A DNA stretch of 64,000 nt from Bombella apis (lineage in GTDB: Bacteria; Pseudomonadota; Alphaproteobacteria; Acetobacterales; Acetobacteraceae). A program made the position numbers and the translations under genes. The number at the start of each line of letters is the position of its first letter. Position 1 is the first letter of the stretch. The stretch covers positions 131,501-195,500 of the forward strand of contig NZ_JAGJTM010000005.1 of NCBI RefSeq assembly GCF_018221685.1, written 5' to 3'. The notes beneath the pieces were generated by a model. It saw only the letters and a program-made list of their open reading frames with translations, was not told the DNA's origin and ran no database searches. This document shows positions 41,084 to 49,773 of the stretch, piece after piece.

Positions 41084-43444
41084 TCAGTAATCCATGCTCA
41101 ACCGCCCAAGGAAGGCCCGCCCCGGAGCCGGTGTTACCCGGTTCGTGAAGAGTGAGTTGTAGTTGAGACGGTTGGACAGGTTGTAGGCATTCAACGACAC
41201 GACCCAGTGCCGGTTGATGCGGTGCGAGATATAGGAATCGAACTCCACGTTGGCGGGCACCTTCGCCGTGTTGGCAAGGTCCAGATACACGCCCTGCCGC
41301 CATGTCAGCCCCCCACCGATGGTAAAGTTCCAGAGCTTGCCGGGAAAGGCTTCATAAGCGGACCACAGCGTCGCCTGATTGTGCGGCACGTACTGGATGT
41401 TCCGGCCATGATTGGGACCGGACATCACCCGCGGGTCATACAGAGCATATGTGGCCGTCACGTTCCAGCCCGGCAGGATCATGCCTCCCAGGGACAGTTC
41501 CAGCCCCTGGTTGCGTTCCTTCACACCCGTGGCCAGTACCTGCCCGGCGACCGGGTCCGTCGTCAGGGCATTGCTCTTGTCCAGCCGGAAGAGCGATATC
41601 GTGGCCCCGAGACGGTCATGCAGCAGGCTCATCTTGGACCCCACCTCATAGAGCTGGGAGCGTTCAGGCTGGGTGGCCACCTGCCCGTTCACGGGGCGGA
41701 TCGGCAGGGCACCGTTGGTCACATACATGCCCATCGGCGTCGTGGAGCTCGCATAGGTGAAGTAGAAGGTCTGCCAGCTGTTGGGCGTGATCAGCAGGCT
41801 GGCCGTCGGATTGATGACGCCCTTCGTGTCATGATAATCCAACGCCGCAGACGGCGCCTTGCCCAACGGGCCACGGGCCGCCGCACTCTCCTGCCCGTCC
41901 GCTCCCCATGTCCTGTACATGGTCTGCCAGCGGTCCCAGCGCAGCCCACCCTTGGCGGACAGCCACTTGGTGAACCAGATCTGGTCATACAGGAAAAGAC
42001 CCGTATCGAATCCATAGCCACGGGAATCCGGCCGCCCCAGACTGTAATTGGTGTTCTTCCAGCAGTTTCCGGAATCCGCCCGGCAGGTCGCATAACCATA
42101 ATCGTCACGCTGCGGATGGTAGGTGTTCTGCCACGGAATGGCCCGGTGGGCACCCACGGCATCATACGCATACTGGCGGCGGGAATCCTGCACATATTCC
42201 ATGTCGAATCCCGTCACGACCTGATGGCGCAGGAATCCCGTATTGAAGTCCGCCTGCAGGGAGGCCACGTCCTGAAAGGACCAGCTGGACTGCTTGTACG
42301 GCATCGGCCCGCCATTGAGGCCCACACCGGCAGCCGGATCGACCTTCTTGTACCCCGGATTGTATATCTGCATCTCGGAGCAGGACGCATTGGCACAGTG
42401 CGGCGTGGAGGCCGCAAAGTCCCGGCTGTATTCACCGAAGCGCAGGTCATTGTGGAACGTGAAATGACGGTTGAAGACATGCTTCAGCCGCAATGTCTCC
42501 ATCGTGTCATCGCTGTTGTCATGGTCCTGCGTCTTGCCGTACCAGTTGCCCCGGCGCACACCGAGAGACGACTGCTCCGTGATGGGATGGCCCTTGACGA
42601 CCGGCACGCCATAATCCGGCACGTTGCGGGAGGTCTGGTGCATCACCTGCAACACGACCGTCGTTTTCGTGCCGATACCAAAAGCGATGGACGGTGCAAT
42701 ACCCCAGCGGTGGGAATAGGCGTAATCACGTCCCACCACGTCATTGGAATTTCCCATGCCCTCCAGACGGAAGGCCGAAGTATCCCCGATGCGTTTGTTC
42801 ACATCCACCGTGCCACGGTAGAAATTCCCCGACCCACCACTGAAATCGGCTCCGTAATGATCCTTCAGTGTCGGGGTTTTGGTGATGATGTTGATGGCCC
42901 CGCCTGTCGTTCCGTTACCGAACACCTCGGAGGACGGCCCCTTGATGACATTGACGGAATCCTGAAAGAAACTGTCACGGGTATAAACCCCAAAATCCCG
43001 CAAACCATCTTCATAAATGTCATTTTGCGCCGGGAAGCCACGGATGAGGAACTGGTCGCCACTCATTCCTCCAGCCCCTTCCCCCACGGAAGAGGTGATG
43101 CCGGGAACATTCTTCAGGGCTTCCTCGAGCGATTTTGCATTCTGCTGCTTGATGAGCTCCCGGGGAACGACATCGATCGTCTGGGCCGTGTGCATGACAT
43201 CCTGCGGCATCCGGCCCATGTCGTTGCTGGCATGCATCGTGTTGAACGGGTGGCCGATGACATGAATCTGCTCGACCCCCTTGGCCTGAATTCCTCTGGA
43301 ATCATCTGTTCCATCTGCAGGAGACGTTACATCCTGGGCAACCCTGTTTGCCGCTCCCGGCTCTGCATGGGCACCCCCTACAACACCCCCCATTGTCAGA
43401 ACTGCAGATAACGGCCTGAGACCACTACGGATGAAACGACTCAT
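41084..43444 (-). CDS. TonB-dependent siderophore receptor (copy 3)
   Basis: The 786-residue product begins MSRFIRSGLRPLSAVLTMGG with a signal peptide to about AHA-E. The plug is close to copies 1 and 2 (ELIKQQNAKSLEEALKNVPG; GGMSGDQFLIRGFPAQNDIY), and the protein ends TPAGR-like with APGRAFLGRLSMDY. It is the most divergent of the three, especially in the middle barrel loops (around QYAYDAVGAHRAIPWQNTYH and CRADSGNCWKN, with a cysteine pair). A perfect Fur box lies 44 bases upstream and a strong terminator follows, so it is an independent iron-regulated unit. Confidence 0.94.
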   Translation of the reverse strand: MSRFIRSGLRPLSAVLTMGGVVGGAHAEPGAANRVAQDVTSPADGTDDSRGIQAKGVEQIHVIGHPFNTMHASNDMGRMPQDVMHTAQTIDVVPRELIKQQNAKSLEEALKNVPGITSSVGEGAGGMSGDQFLIRGFPAQNDIYEDGLRDFGVYTRDSFFQDSVNVIKGPSSEVFGNGTTGGAINIITKTPTLKDHYGADFSGGSGNFYRGTVDVNKRIGDTSAFRLEGMGNSNDVVGRDYAYSHRWGIAPSIAFGIGTKTTVVLQVMHQTSRNVPDYGVPVVKGHPITEQSSLGVRRGNWYGKTQDHDNSDDTMETLRLKHVFNRHFTFHNDLRFGEYSRDFAASTPHCANASCSEMQIYNPGYKKVDPAAGVGLNGGPMPYKQSSWSFQDVASLQADFNTGFLRHQVVTGFDMEYVQDSRRQYAYDAVGAHRAIPWQNTYHPQRDDYGYATCRADSGNCWKNTNYSLGRPDSRGYGFDTGLFLYDQIWFTKWLSAKGGLRWDRWQTMYRTWGADGQESAAARGPLGKAPSAALDYHDTKGVINPTASLLITPNSWQTFYFTYASSTTPMGMYVTNGALPIRPVNGQVATQPERSQLYEVGSKMSLLHDRLGATISLFRLDKSNALTTDPVAGQVLATGVKERNQGLELSLGGMILPGWNVTATYALYDPRVMSGPNHGRNIQYVPHNQATLWSAYEAFPGKLWNFTIGGGLTWRQGVYLDLANTAKVPANVEFDSYISHRINRHWVVSLNAYNLSNRLNYNSLFTNRVTPAPGRAFLGRLSMDY

Positions 43445-43487
43445 ATATACCACCAGAAAAACAACATTATTCAGCAGCCGTTCTAGG

Positions 43488-43502
43488 TGATAATAATTAT
43501 CA
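43488..43502 (-). promoter_or_regulatory. Perfect Fur box upstream of siderophore receptor 3
   Basis: TGATAATAATTATCA is a perfect 7-1-7 palindrome matching the Fur consensus, 44 bases before the ATG at 43444. The 225-base gap to holA (43445-43669) holds no gene. Strong iron-dependent repression is expected. Confidence 0.85.
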
Positions 43503-43669
43503 TTATATAATAAAGTTTAATTTAAAGATCGGACACACACCCTCCCTCAACAACAGAAGAATGGCAGGAAACTCATGTTTTTTCTGAAAAAAAGCAGATG
43601 GGAACAGTCAATGAAAACAGTCACAAGGACACAGTGAAAGGTATAACCTATTATGTGAATTAATGTATT

Positions 43670-44680
43670 TTATTCCCGATCAAAAGAACGGGGATGACAC
43701 AGCCTGACAAGGTGACGGCGACAGAGCAGATCATCCGGGGCCCCGCTCTGCTTGCAGGCCAGCTCCAGCTCCTGCGTTGCCTCCGCTGCCTGGGAGAGAG
43801 CAACCTGAGACCAGCGCCTCATGCCCGCCAGAAAAGCATCCTTGTGACGAAAAAAGACAGGTGGCTTCAGGGCAGCCATGGCCTCCTGCCGGGACTGCCC
43901 CTCCTGCACCAGAAAAAACGCCCGCTGGAAGCGCTCCAGCACGGACAGTGTCACACGGGCAAAAGCAACAGGGCTGGCCCCATCCCCCATGGCCCGCTCA
44001 AACGCCCGGTCAGCCTCCAGCCGGTTCCCCGCCAAGGCCGCATACACCGCATCATCAAGGGACGCCTGCCCCGAATCCCCCACGCAGGCCTGGACGTCAT
44101 CAACGGTCAGGGTGCTACCCGGCTCACCGTAAAGACGCAGTTTTTCCACTTCACTACGGACCAGCGTCCGATCATGCCCCAGATGACCGAGCAGCCACGC
44201 CATGCCATCACGATCCAGCCGGATATCATCTTCCGCCAGAATATCGCTCACCGTCCGGGCAAGGTTGCGCCCTTCCTCCGGATAACACCCGATGGACGCC
44301 ACCTGCCTGTGTTTTTCTGCAAACTGCCGCAGCTTGGAGCGACTTCCCAATCCTGGCCCTTCCAGAACGACCAATGTATCGCTCTGATGCTCCAGAAGGG
44401 ATTTCAGCTGGCCAAGAGCGCCATCCTGCACACCACGCAACCAGACAGCACGCCGCCCCCCTGTCAGGGACAGGGCCAGAGCCTCCTCCTCCAGCCTGTC
44501 CTGCTCTTCCGCTTCCAGCCGGGCCAGACGAAACGGGTCATCCAGATCATCCAGTATGGTCTGGACAGCCTCCCTCGCCCGCTCACGGATCAACCCGCCA
44601 TCATCTCCGTGGAGAAGAATCACACGCCAGCTGCCAGCCTCCTTCAGAGTCTGCCTGGCAGCCTGCGTCTTGATCTTCAC
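43670..44680 (-). CDS. holA: DNA polymerase III subunit delta
   Basis: Delta is the clamp-opening subunit of the DNA polymerase III clamp loader. The 336-residue product has an N-terminal domain with WRVILLHGDDGGLIRERARE, a middle region with DRDGMAWLLGHLGHDRTLVR and SEVEKLRLYGEPGSTLTVDD, and a helical C-terminal collar ending in HLVRLCHPRSFDRE. It starts at a GTG (44680) overlapping the lptE stop (GTGA). The lptE-holA order after leuS is common in alphaproteobacteria. Confidence 0.93.
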   Translation of the reverse strand: MKIKTQAARQTLKEAGSWRVILLHGDDGGLIRERAREAVQTILDDLDDPFRLARLEAEEQDRLEEEALALSLTGGRRAVWLRGVQDGALGQLKSLLEHQSDTLVVLEGPGLGSRSKLRQFAEKHRQVASIGCYPEEGRNLARTVSDILAEDDIRLDRDGMAWLLGHLGHDRTLVRSEVEKLRLYGEPGSTLTVDDVQACVGDSGQASLDDAVYAALAGNRLEADRAFERAMGDGASPVAFARVTLSVLERFQRAFFLVQEGQSRQEAMAALKPPVFFRHKDAFLAGMRRWSQVALSQAAEATQELELACKQSGAPDDLLCRRHLVRLCHPRSFDRE

Positions 44681-45423
44681 AGACCGTTATCCTCTTCGTC
44701 CTCCAGATTCCGGCTGTCCTCACCCGTCCATGTGGAGGCGTTGTTGCTGCTGCGCCCCGTTGCATTGGCTGGGAAGCCATCAACACCAATATAGCGCATG
44801 TCCGTCCGCTGCGTGCCGGGCAGACGGTCCAGATAGGGATCACGCCCCGGACGGATGGACTTCTCCTCTCCCAGAGACTGATGCGCCCGGAACCAGACAG
44901 CCACCTGCATGGTGATGTCATGCGCCAGGCTTTCCCCGATCCGCTTGTAAAGCGTTTCGTTATTGAGCGTCTGGGCAAAATACTGCTCAATATTCATGTT
45001 GAAGCCGTCCAGAGTGCGGGCATAGCCCCGTGCCAGCACCTTGCTGGTATCCCCGACACGATAAAGCCGCCAGTCAGCCCAGCCAACACCACGGGTACGA
45101 CCCGAGGTATTGTCCTGATGGATATCGATCGACTCCAGAGAAGCCGTGGCATTCACACGCAGGATGTACCCCTCCGGCCGTTCCGGCCCATCCCCCGCCA
45201 TTTCCTTTTGCAGGCCAAGGCGCAGCTCCTGCCCGAAACGGGTCGGAATGTTCGCTACATAAACATCCTTCAGCTGGGCATTGACGGCAGCATCCTTCTG
45301 CCCAGCCTGCCTGCCATAAAGTGGCTGGAAACCACACGCTCCCAGACTGGCAAGCCCGACCCCGGCCAGCAGGATGCCAAGGCCCCGGCGAGCCACTTTC
45401 TTCATCCGGGAGTTTCCGTTCAT
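44677..45423 (-). CDS. lptE: LPS-assembly lipoprotein LptE
   Basis: LptE plugs the LptD barrel and is needed to insert lipopolysaccharide into the outer membrane. The 248-residue product has a lipoprotein signal with lipobox LGAC near residue 30 followed by GFQPLYGRQ, the hallmark start of alphaproteobacterial LptE. The C-terminal region beyond about residue 180 is long, polar and low in similarity. GGAGAGG lies just before the ATG at 45423. It is 14 bases downstream of leuS and overlaps holA. Confidence 0.9.
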   Translation of the reverse strand: MNGNSRMKKVARRGLGILLAGVGLASLGACGFQPLYGRQAGQKDAAVNAQLKDVYVANIPTRFGQELRLGLQKEMAGDGPERPEGYILRVNATASLESIDIHQDNTSGRTRGVGWADWRLYRVGDTSKVLARGYARTLDGFNMNIEQYFAQTLNNETLYKRIGESLAHDITMQVAVWFRAHQSLGEEKSIRPGRDPYLDRLPGTQRTDMRYIGVDGFPANATGRSSNNASTWTGEDSRNLEDEEDNGL

Positions 45424-45437
45424 CCAGCCTCTCCCGC

Positions 45438-48053
45438 TCAGCCCGCTACCACAAAATTGACGATCCGGTTCGGCACATGGATCTCCTTGACGACCCGTCT
45501 GCCTTCCAGCGCTTTCGCCACATTCGGCTCGGCCCTGGCCTGTGCCAGCACAGTCTCCTTCGCCTCATCAGGGGCGCAGGTGATCGTACCACGCAGCTTG
45601 CCCAGCACCTGCACGGCAATGGTCACCTTCTTCACCGCCAGCAGGCTCTCATCCGCTTCCGGCCAGCTCCGCTCCACCACCATCGGGCCTTCCGGCTCCA
45701 GCAGCAACATCAGCTCCTCGGCCAGATGCGGCATCATGGGAGAAACCAGCATGGCCAGAACATGGGCGGCCTCACGGCGGGCGGCAGGCAGGCCCTCACC
45801 ATCCCGGCCCTCAGCCTCACCCAGCGCAGAGGACAGCTCATGCAAACGGGCCACGGCCACATTCGGCGTGAACCCTTCCAGAGCCTCCGTCACGGCGGCA
45901 ATGGTGCGGTGCGTCACCTGCCGCAGCTCCTCCCCGGCAGCCCCGTGGGCGGCATCTGCTCCATCCCTTGCCGCAACGGTCTGAACCTGCCGGTAGAGAC
46001 GCTGCATGAAGCGCCCGGACGCTGCCACACCAGCTGCTGTCCATTCCATGTCACGCTCCGGCGGGCTGTCGGACAGGACAAACCAGCGGGCCGTGTCGGC
46101 ACCGTAACGTTCAATGATCTCCACCGGAGACACCGTGTTGCGCTTGGACTTGGACATCTTCTCCGAACGTCCGACCGTCACGGGATTGCCGTTGTCCTTG
46201 CGGACCACCTGATCCCCACGCTGCTCGACCTCATCCGGGTACAGCCACTGGGTACCATCCCGGTAGCTCTCATGCGTGACCATGCCCTGCGTGAACAGCC
46301 CGGCAAATGGCTCGCTGACATCCAGATGTCCCGTCTTCTTCATCGCCCGGGTGAAGAACCGGGCATAAAGCAGATGGAGAATGGCGTGCTCGATACCGCC
46401 GATATACTGGTCCACGGCCAACCAGCCATCAGCCGCCTTGCGATCAGTTGGCGTTGCGGCCTTTGGTGCCGTGAAACGGGCGAAATACCATGAGCTGTCC
46501 ACGAACGTGTCGCAGGTATCGGTCTCACGCCGTGCAGCTGCACCGCATTTCGGGCAGGAGACGTGCTTCCATGTCGGATGGTGGTCGAGCGGATTGCCCG
46601 GCCTGTCAAACGTGACATCCTCCGGCAGCGTCACCGGCAACTGATCTTCCGGCACAGGGACAGCACCGCAGGACTCGCAATAAATGATGGGAATCGGGCA
46701 GCCCCAATACCGCTGACGGGAAATGCCCCAGTCCCGCAGGCGCCAGTTGGTCACGCCACGGCCAACGCCCAACTCTTCCACCCGCTCGATGGCAGCCCGG
46801 ATGGCCTCTTTCGTACTCTTCCCGCTCAGGAAGCCGGAATTGTAGAGCGTGGCCTCACCCGTAACGGCCTTCTTGCCGACGCTGAAGCTGGCTTCCTCTT
46901 CCCCTGAAGGCAGCAGGACGGAAGGAACGTCCAGTCCATATTTGCGGGCAAAGTCCAGATCACGCTGGTCGCCACAGGGGCAACCGAACACTGCACCCGT
47001 GCCATATTCCGTCAGCACGAAATTGGCGATCCAGACCGGAGCCGTCTGTTCCGGGTTCAGCGGATTCACCACACGCAGCCCGGTATCGAAACCACGCTTC
47101 TCCATCGTGCTCAGGGCTTCTTCAGACGTGCCAACACGCTGACATTCTTCAATGAAGCCCTGCGCTTCCGGGTTGTCCGCCGCAATCCTGCGGGCCAGCG
47201 GGTGATCCGCCGCAATACCGATGAAGCTCAGACCGAACAGCGTGTCAGGCCGTGTGGTGAAGACCTCGATGGAATCCTCATCCACGTCATAACCCTGCGG
47301 CGGGTTATGCAGGCTGAAACGGACCCGGGCCCCCTCGGAACGGCCAATCCAGCGCTCCTGCATGGTACGGACACGCTCCGGCCACTTGTCCAGCTCCTTC
47401 AGCCCCTCCAGCAGGGGCTCGGCAAAATCAGTGATCTTGAGGAACCACTGGGAGAGCGTCTTCTTCTCCACCAGCGCACCGGACCGCCAGCCACGGCCAT
47501 CAACCACCTGCTCGTTGGCCAGCACGGTCTGGTCCACCGGGTCCCAGTTGACAGACGAATCACGTCGTTCCACCAGCCCGGCAGCCAGCATGTCGAGGAA
47601 CAGCTTCTGCTGCTGGCCGTAATAGTCCGGCAGACAGGTCGCAATCTCACGCTTCCAGTCCAGCGAGAAACCGAGCCGCTGGAGCGTCCCCCGCATGGTG
47701 GCGATGTTCTGGAGGGTCCATTTGCCCGGATGAACGCCCCGCTCCCGTGCGGCATTTTCTGCCGGCAGCCCGAAAGCATCCCAGCCCATCGGGTGCAGCA
47801 CGGCATAGCCACGGGCACGCTTGTACCGGGCCACCACATCGCCCAGCGTGTAATTGCGCACATGCCCGACATGCAGCTGCCCAGACGGATAGGGGAACAT
47901 CTCCAGCACGTAATATTTCGGTCTGTCGGCCGGGGGCACGTCCGGCACATGGAAGATGTCGGCCTCCGCCCACCGGGCCTGCCAGTGAGGCTCACGGGCG
48001 TGGAAGTCGAAACTGGAGGAGTCAGAAACGTTGCTGGCTGTCATGTCACTCAT
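45438..48053 (-). CDS. leuS: Leucyl-tRNA synthetase
   Basis: Class Ia aminoacyl-tRNA synthetase that charges tRNA-Leu. The 871-residue product has the HIGH-type motif [20 protein letters not shown] near residue 60. The CP1 editing domain includes [20 protein letters not shown] and [35 protein letters not shown] and the KMSKS motif at residues 632-636 follow, then the anticodon-binding domain. Zinc-finger-like cysteines occur at [18 protein letters not shown]. All catalytic motifs are intact. It lies nine bases downstream of the DUF3576 gene. Confidence 0.98.
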   Translation of the reverse strand: MSDMTASNVSDSSSFDFHAREPHWQARWAEADIFHVPDVPPADRPKYYVLEMFPYPSGQLHVGHVRNYTLGDVVARYKRARGYAVLHPMGWDAFGLPAENAARERGVHPGKWTLQNIATMRGTLQRLGFSLDWKREIATCLPDYYGQQQKLFLDMLAAGLVERRDSSVNWDPVDQTVLANEQVVDGRGWRSGALVEKKTLSQWFLKITDFAEPLLEGLKELDKWPERVRTMQERWIGRSEGARVRFSLHNPPQGYDVDEDSIEVFTTRPDTLFGLSFIGIAADHPLARRIAADNPEAQGFIEECQRVGTSEEALSTMEKRGFDTGLRVVNPLNPEQTAPVWIANFVLTEYGTGAVFGCPCGDQRDLDFARKYGLDVPSVLLPSGEEEASFSVGKKAVTGEATLYNSGFLSGKSTKEAIRAAIERVEELGVGRGVTNWRLRDWGISRQRYWGCPIPIIYCESCGAVPVPEDQLPVTLPEDVTFDRPGNPLDHHPTWKHVSCPKCGAAARRETDTCDTFVDSSWYFARFTAPKAATPTDRKAADGWLAVDQYIGGIEHAILHLLYARFFTRAMKKTGHLDVSEPFAGLFTQGMVTHESYRDGTQWLYPDEVEQRGDQVVRKDNGNPVTVGRSEKMSKSKRNTVSPVEIIERYGADTARWFVLSDSPPERDMEWTAAGVAASGRFMQRLYRQVQTVAARDGADAAHGAAGEELRQVTHRTIAAVTEALEGFTPNVAVARLHELSSALGEAEGRDGEGLPAARREAAHVLAMLVSPMMPHLAEELMLLLEPEGPMVVERSWPEADESLLAVKKVTIAVQVLGKLRGTITCAPDEAKETVLAQARAEPNVAKALEGRRVVKEIHVPNRIVNFVVAG

Positions 48054-48062
48054 CGGATTATG

Positions 48063-48602
48063 TTATTTCCCACCGCCGTTTTCGGCACGCAGCTGCCGGG
48101 CCCTCTCCAGAATACGGGCCGTGATATCCGCCGCCGTATTGGGAGCAGCCGGGGTATCCTGCCACTCTCCCCCATTGATGCGTGTCTGGCGGAAGACACT
48201 CAGCCGGATGGCATCCGACCGCAGGCGACGGTCCAGCACATAGGCCGCAATCTTGAAACGCTCATCCTGCGTTCCCGGGGGCTGGTACCAGTCTGTCAGG
48301 ATGACACCCCCCTGGGCATCGGCAGAGGCCATGGGCATGAAAGAAAGCGTATCGATCGCCCCCCGCCAGAGATAGGCATTCACCCCACCACGGAGCTGGT
48401 CATCACCACCCTGTGCGCCACGGTCCACACCCAGCAGATGGTTGCGGGGCAGCGTCAGCGAGGACGGATCCCTTGGCTTGCCACCACAGCCCGCCAGCCC
48501 CCCGACAGCCATCACCGCCAGCAGCGACAGTACCATGGGGCGGCGCAGGCTGCACCGGAGAATGGAAGAACGGGATACTGGGCGGGATGATGAAAGGAAC
48601 AT
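48063..48602 (-). CDS. DUF3576 domain-containing lipoprotein
   Basis: Small exported protein of unknown function, usually found next to leuS in alphaproteobacteria. The product has about 179 residues from the ATG at 48602. It has a basic N-region, a hydrophobic core (MVLSLLAVMAVGGLAGC) with a likely lipobox at LAGC, and the DUF3576-type body (LLGVDRGAQGGDDQLRGGVN, AYLWRGAIDTLSFMPM, RLRSDAIRLSVFRQ). The start at 48602 has CAGG seven bases upstream; 48536 and 48656 are alternatives. Operon with leuS-lptE-holA suggests an envelope role, which is only inference. Confidence 0.82.
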   Translation of the reverse strand: MFLSSSRPVSRSSILRCSLRRPMVLSLLAVMAVGGLAGCGGKPRDPSSLTLPRNHLLGVDRGAQGGDDQLRGGVNAYLWRGAIDTLSFMPMASADAQGGVILTDWYQPPGTQDERFKIAAYVLDRRLRSDAIRLSVFRQTRINGGEWQDTPAAPNTAADITARILERARQLRAENGGGK

Positions 48603-48743
48603 GGGCAAACCTGCAAAGGCCGTGCCAGGGCCGGTCTTGAACAAGGCTTCCAGCATGGCAGGGGTGGAAGCATCAACTGTCAGAACAGGTCCTTCATATC
48701 GTGTTCACCCTCACAGGCCAAGGGACATGGTACGATGACAGGC

Positions 48744-48771
48744 TTGCGAAACCGTAAAAAAAGCGCTAGCT
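48744..48771 (+). promoter_or_regulatory. Candidate tRNA-Arg promoter
   Basis: TTGCGA at 48744-48749 and CTAGCT at 48766-48771, spaced by 16 bases, lie 12 bases before the 5' end of the tRNA. This is a plausible sigma-70-type promoter, but the match is modest. Confidence 0.35.
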
Positions 48772-48782
48772 AAGCGTTGCGT

Positions 48783-49091
48783 GTCCGCGTAGCTCAGCAG
48801 GATAGAGCACAGGATTCCTAAGATAATTGGGCACCGGGATGGCAAACCGCCCGGTGAATTCGCTCAAATTCGGGGAACGCTAACGCCCTCATCAGGCCAG
48901 GCCAATCCCGAGCCAAGCCTGCCCATACGGGCAGGAAGGTGTAGAGACTGTACGGGCGACACCATGGCAGGCATAAGCCTGTGGTGAAGAGACAGTCCAG
49001 ACCACGAACGGCCCTGGTACGGGTTCCGGCGGCGAAAGCCGAAGTGGCATGAATCCTGGGGTCGAGGGTTCGAATCCCCCCGCGGACACCA
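48783..49091 (+). tRNA. tRNA-Arg(CCU), interrupted by a group I intron
   Basis: The exons are 48783-48819 (37 bases) and 49052-49091 (40 bases), giving a 77-base tRNA with encoded CCA. The acceptor stem is GTCCGCG/CGCGGAC, the D-stem GCTC/GAGC and the anticodon stem CAGGA/TCCTG. The joined seven-base loop TTCCTAA gives anticodon CCU, which reads AGG codons. The T-arm has TTCGAAT. One A-C mismatch is seen in the T-stem (second pair of GAGGG/CCCCC). The tRNA is functional only after intron removal. Confidence 0.93.
48820..49051 (+). other. Group I intron (IC3-like), 232 bases, no homing endonuclease
   Basis: It is inserted directly after the third anticodon base. The 5' exon ends in T and the intron ends in G, as group I splicing requires. 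A GGG at 48829-48831 could pair with the exon CCU as a short guide helix. A P2-like stem pairs 48832-48838 with 48850-48856. Core elements resembling the Azoarcus tRNA-Ile intron are visible: P region 48865-48880, Q region CCCGAGCCAAGC at 48907-48918, R region around GGTGTAGAGACT (48938-48949) and S region GAAGAGACAGTCCAG (48986-49000). Too small for any endonuclease gene. Confidence 0.9.
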
Positions 49092-49144
49092 CGCAGCACC
49101 GATAACAACCGTACTGCCGATGGAATGACAGCAGGGAAAACCCC

Positions 49145-49690
49145 ATGACCCAGAGAGACCTCGAGGCCCTGCGGACTTTCCAGGAATGGTTTGTCTCTCT
49201 TGCCGGCCCGGGCCTGATGCGTGTTCCCCTTCATCAGCCCACCTGCCAGAGAGACGGAATGGTCGCCATTACCCTGTACCGGCGCAATGGCTATCAGGCT
49301 GAACTGGGCTACATTCCACAAGGCAGGCGATACGCCATCTCCTTCCCTGAGGGGCAATATGCCCTCCTGTCCTTTCTTGGTGGATCGTTTGACTGTGATC
49401 CCTCCACCGTACCGGGTTTCCCAGACCCGGCTGGCCGGGCCTACCTGCCAGACAGGTTTCTGGAGCAGACAGGGCCTGATACCCACGCCCCGCAGATGGA
49501 ACAGGTACACCCATGCCTGTCACTATCCACAGACATACGCACCATTGCCCTGACCAACGGTGCGCCCAGCCGGGTCGTGTTTTCATCACCCGAGGGAGAT
49601 GGCGTTGTCCTTCTCTTCAGTTTTTACAAAGAAGGAGAGATGGCCAGCACTATCCGGCAACTGCACATGATCGCGGAAAAAGGACCCTGA
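49145..49690 (+). CDS. Hypothetical protein, 181 residues
   Basis: I do not recognise this protein. It starts at an ATG with AGGG about eight bases upstream, 53 bases after the tRNA. The sequence has no signal peptide or membrane segment. It is a mixed alpha/beta polypeptide with a helical start (MTQRDLEALRTFQEWFVSLA), strand-rich middle and a helical end (EMASTIRQLHMIAEKGP); it contains three scattered cysteines. It is followed after 83 bases by the large repeat/Hint gene on the same strand, so a joint role is possible but unproven. Confidence 0.7.
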   Translation: MTQRDLEALRTFQEWFVSLAGPGLMRVPLHQPTCQRDGMVAITLYRRNGYQAELGYIPQGRRYAISFPEGQYALLSFLGGSFDCDPSTVPGFPDPAGRAYLPDRFLEQTGPDTHAPQMEQVHPCLSLSTDIRTIALTNGAPSRVVFSSPEGDGVVLLFSFYKEGEMASTIRQLHMIAEKGP

Positions 49691-49719
49691 TTCTTCTGGC
49701 ATTTCGTAACATGATGATT

Positions 49720-49725
49720 TATAAT
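49720..49725 (+). promoter_or_regulatory. Candidate -10 element for the repeat/Hint gene
   Basis: A perfect TATAAT lies 49 bases before the ATG at 49774, inside an A/T-rich stretch between two GC-rich genes. No good -35 partner at 16-18 bases is visible, so confidence is low. GAGGGG at 49757-49762 could be the ribosome-binding site. Confidence 0.3.
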
Positions 49726-49773
49726 TGGTTAAAATTACCCGCCGCCAACAGACGCTGAGGGGCACTATCCGCC

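Noticed and set aside
41207..43411. A 734-codon open frame on the plus strand opposite siderophore receptor 3.
   Set aside because: Entirely antisense to a well-supported TonB receptor; the same kind of shadow is seen opposite copy 2.
48818..49510. A 230-codon open frame on the minus strand covering the tRNA, intron and part of the next gene.
   Set aside because: It overlaps the tRNA exons and the intron core and is antisense to the 181-residue gene; composition is that of a shadow frame.
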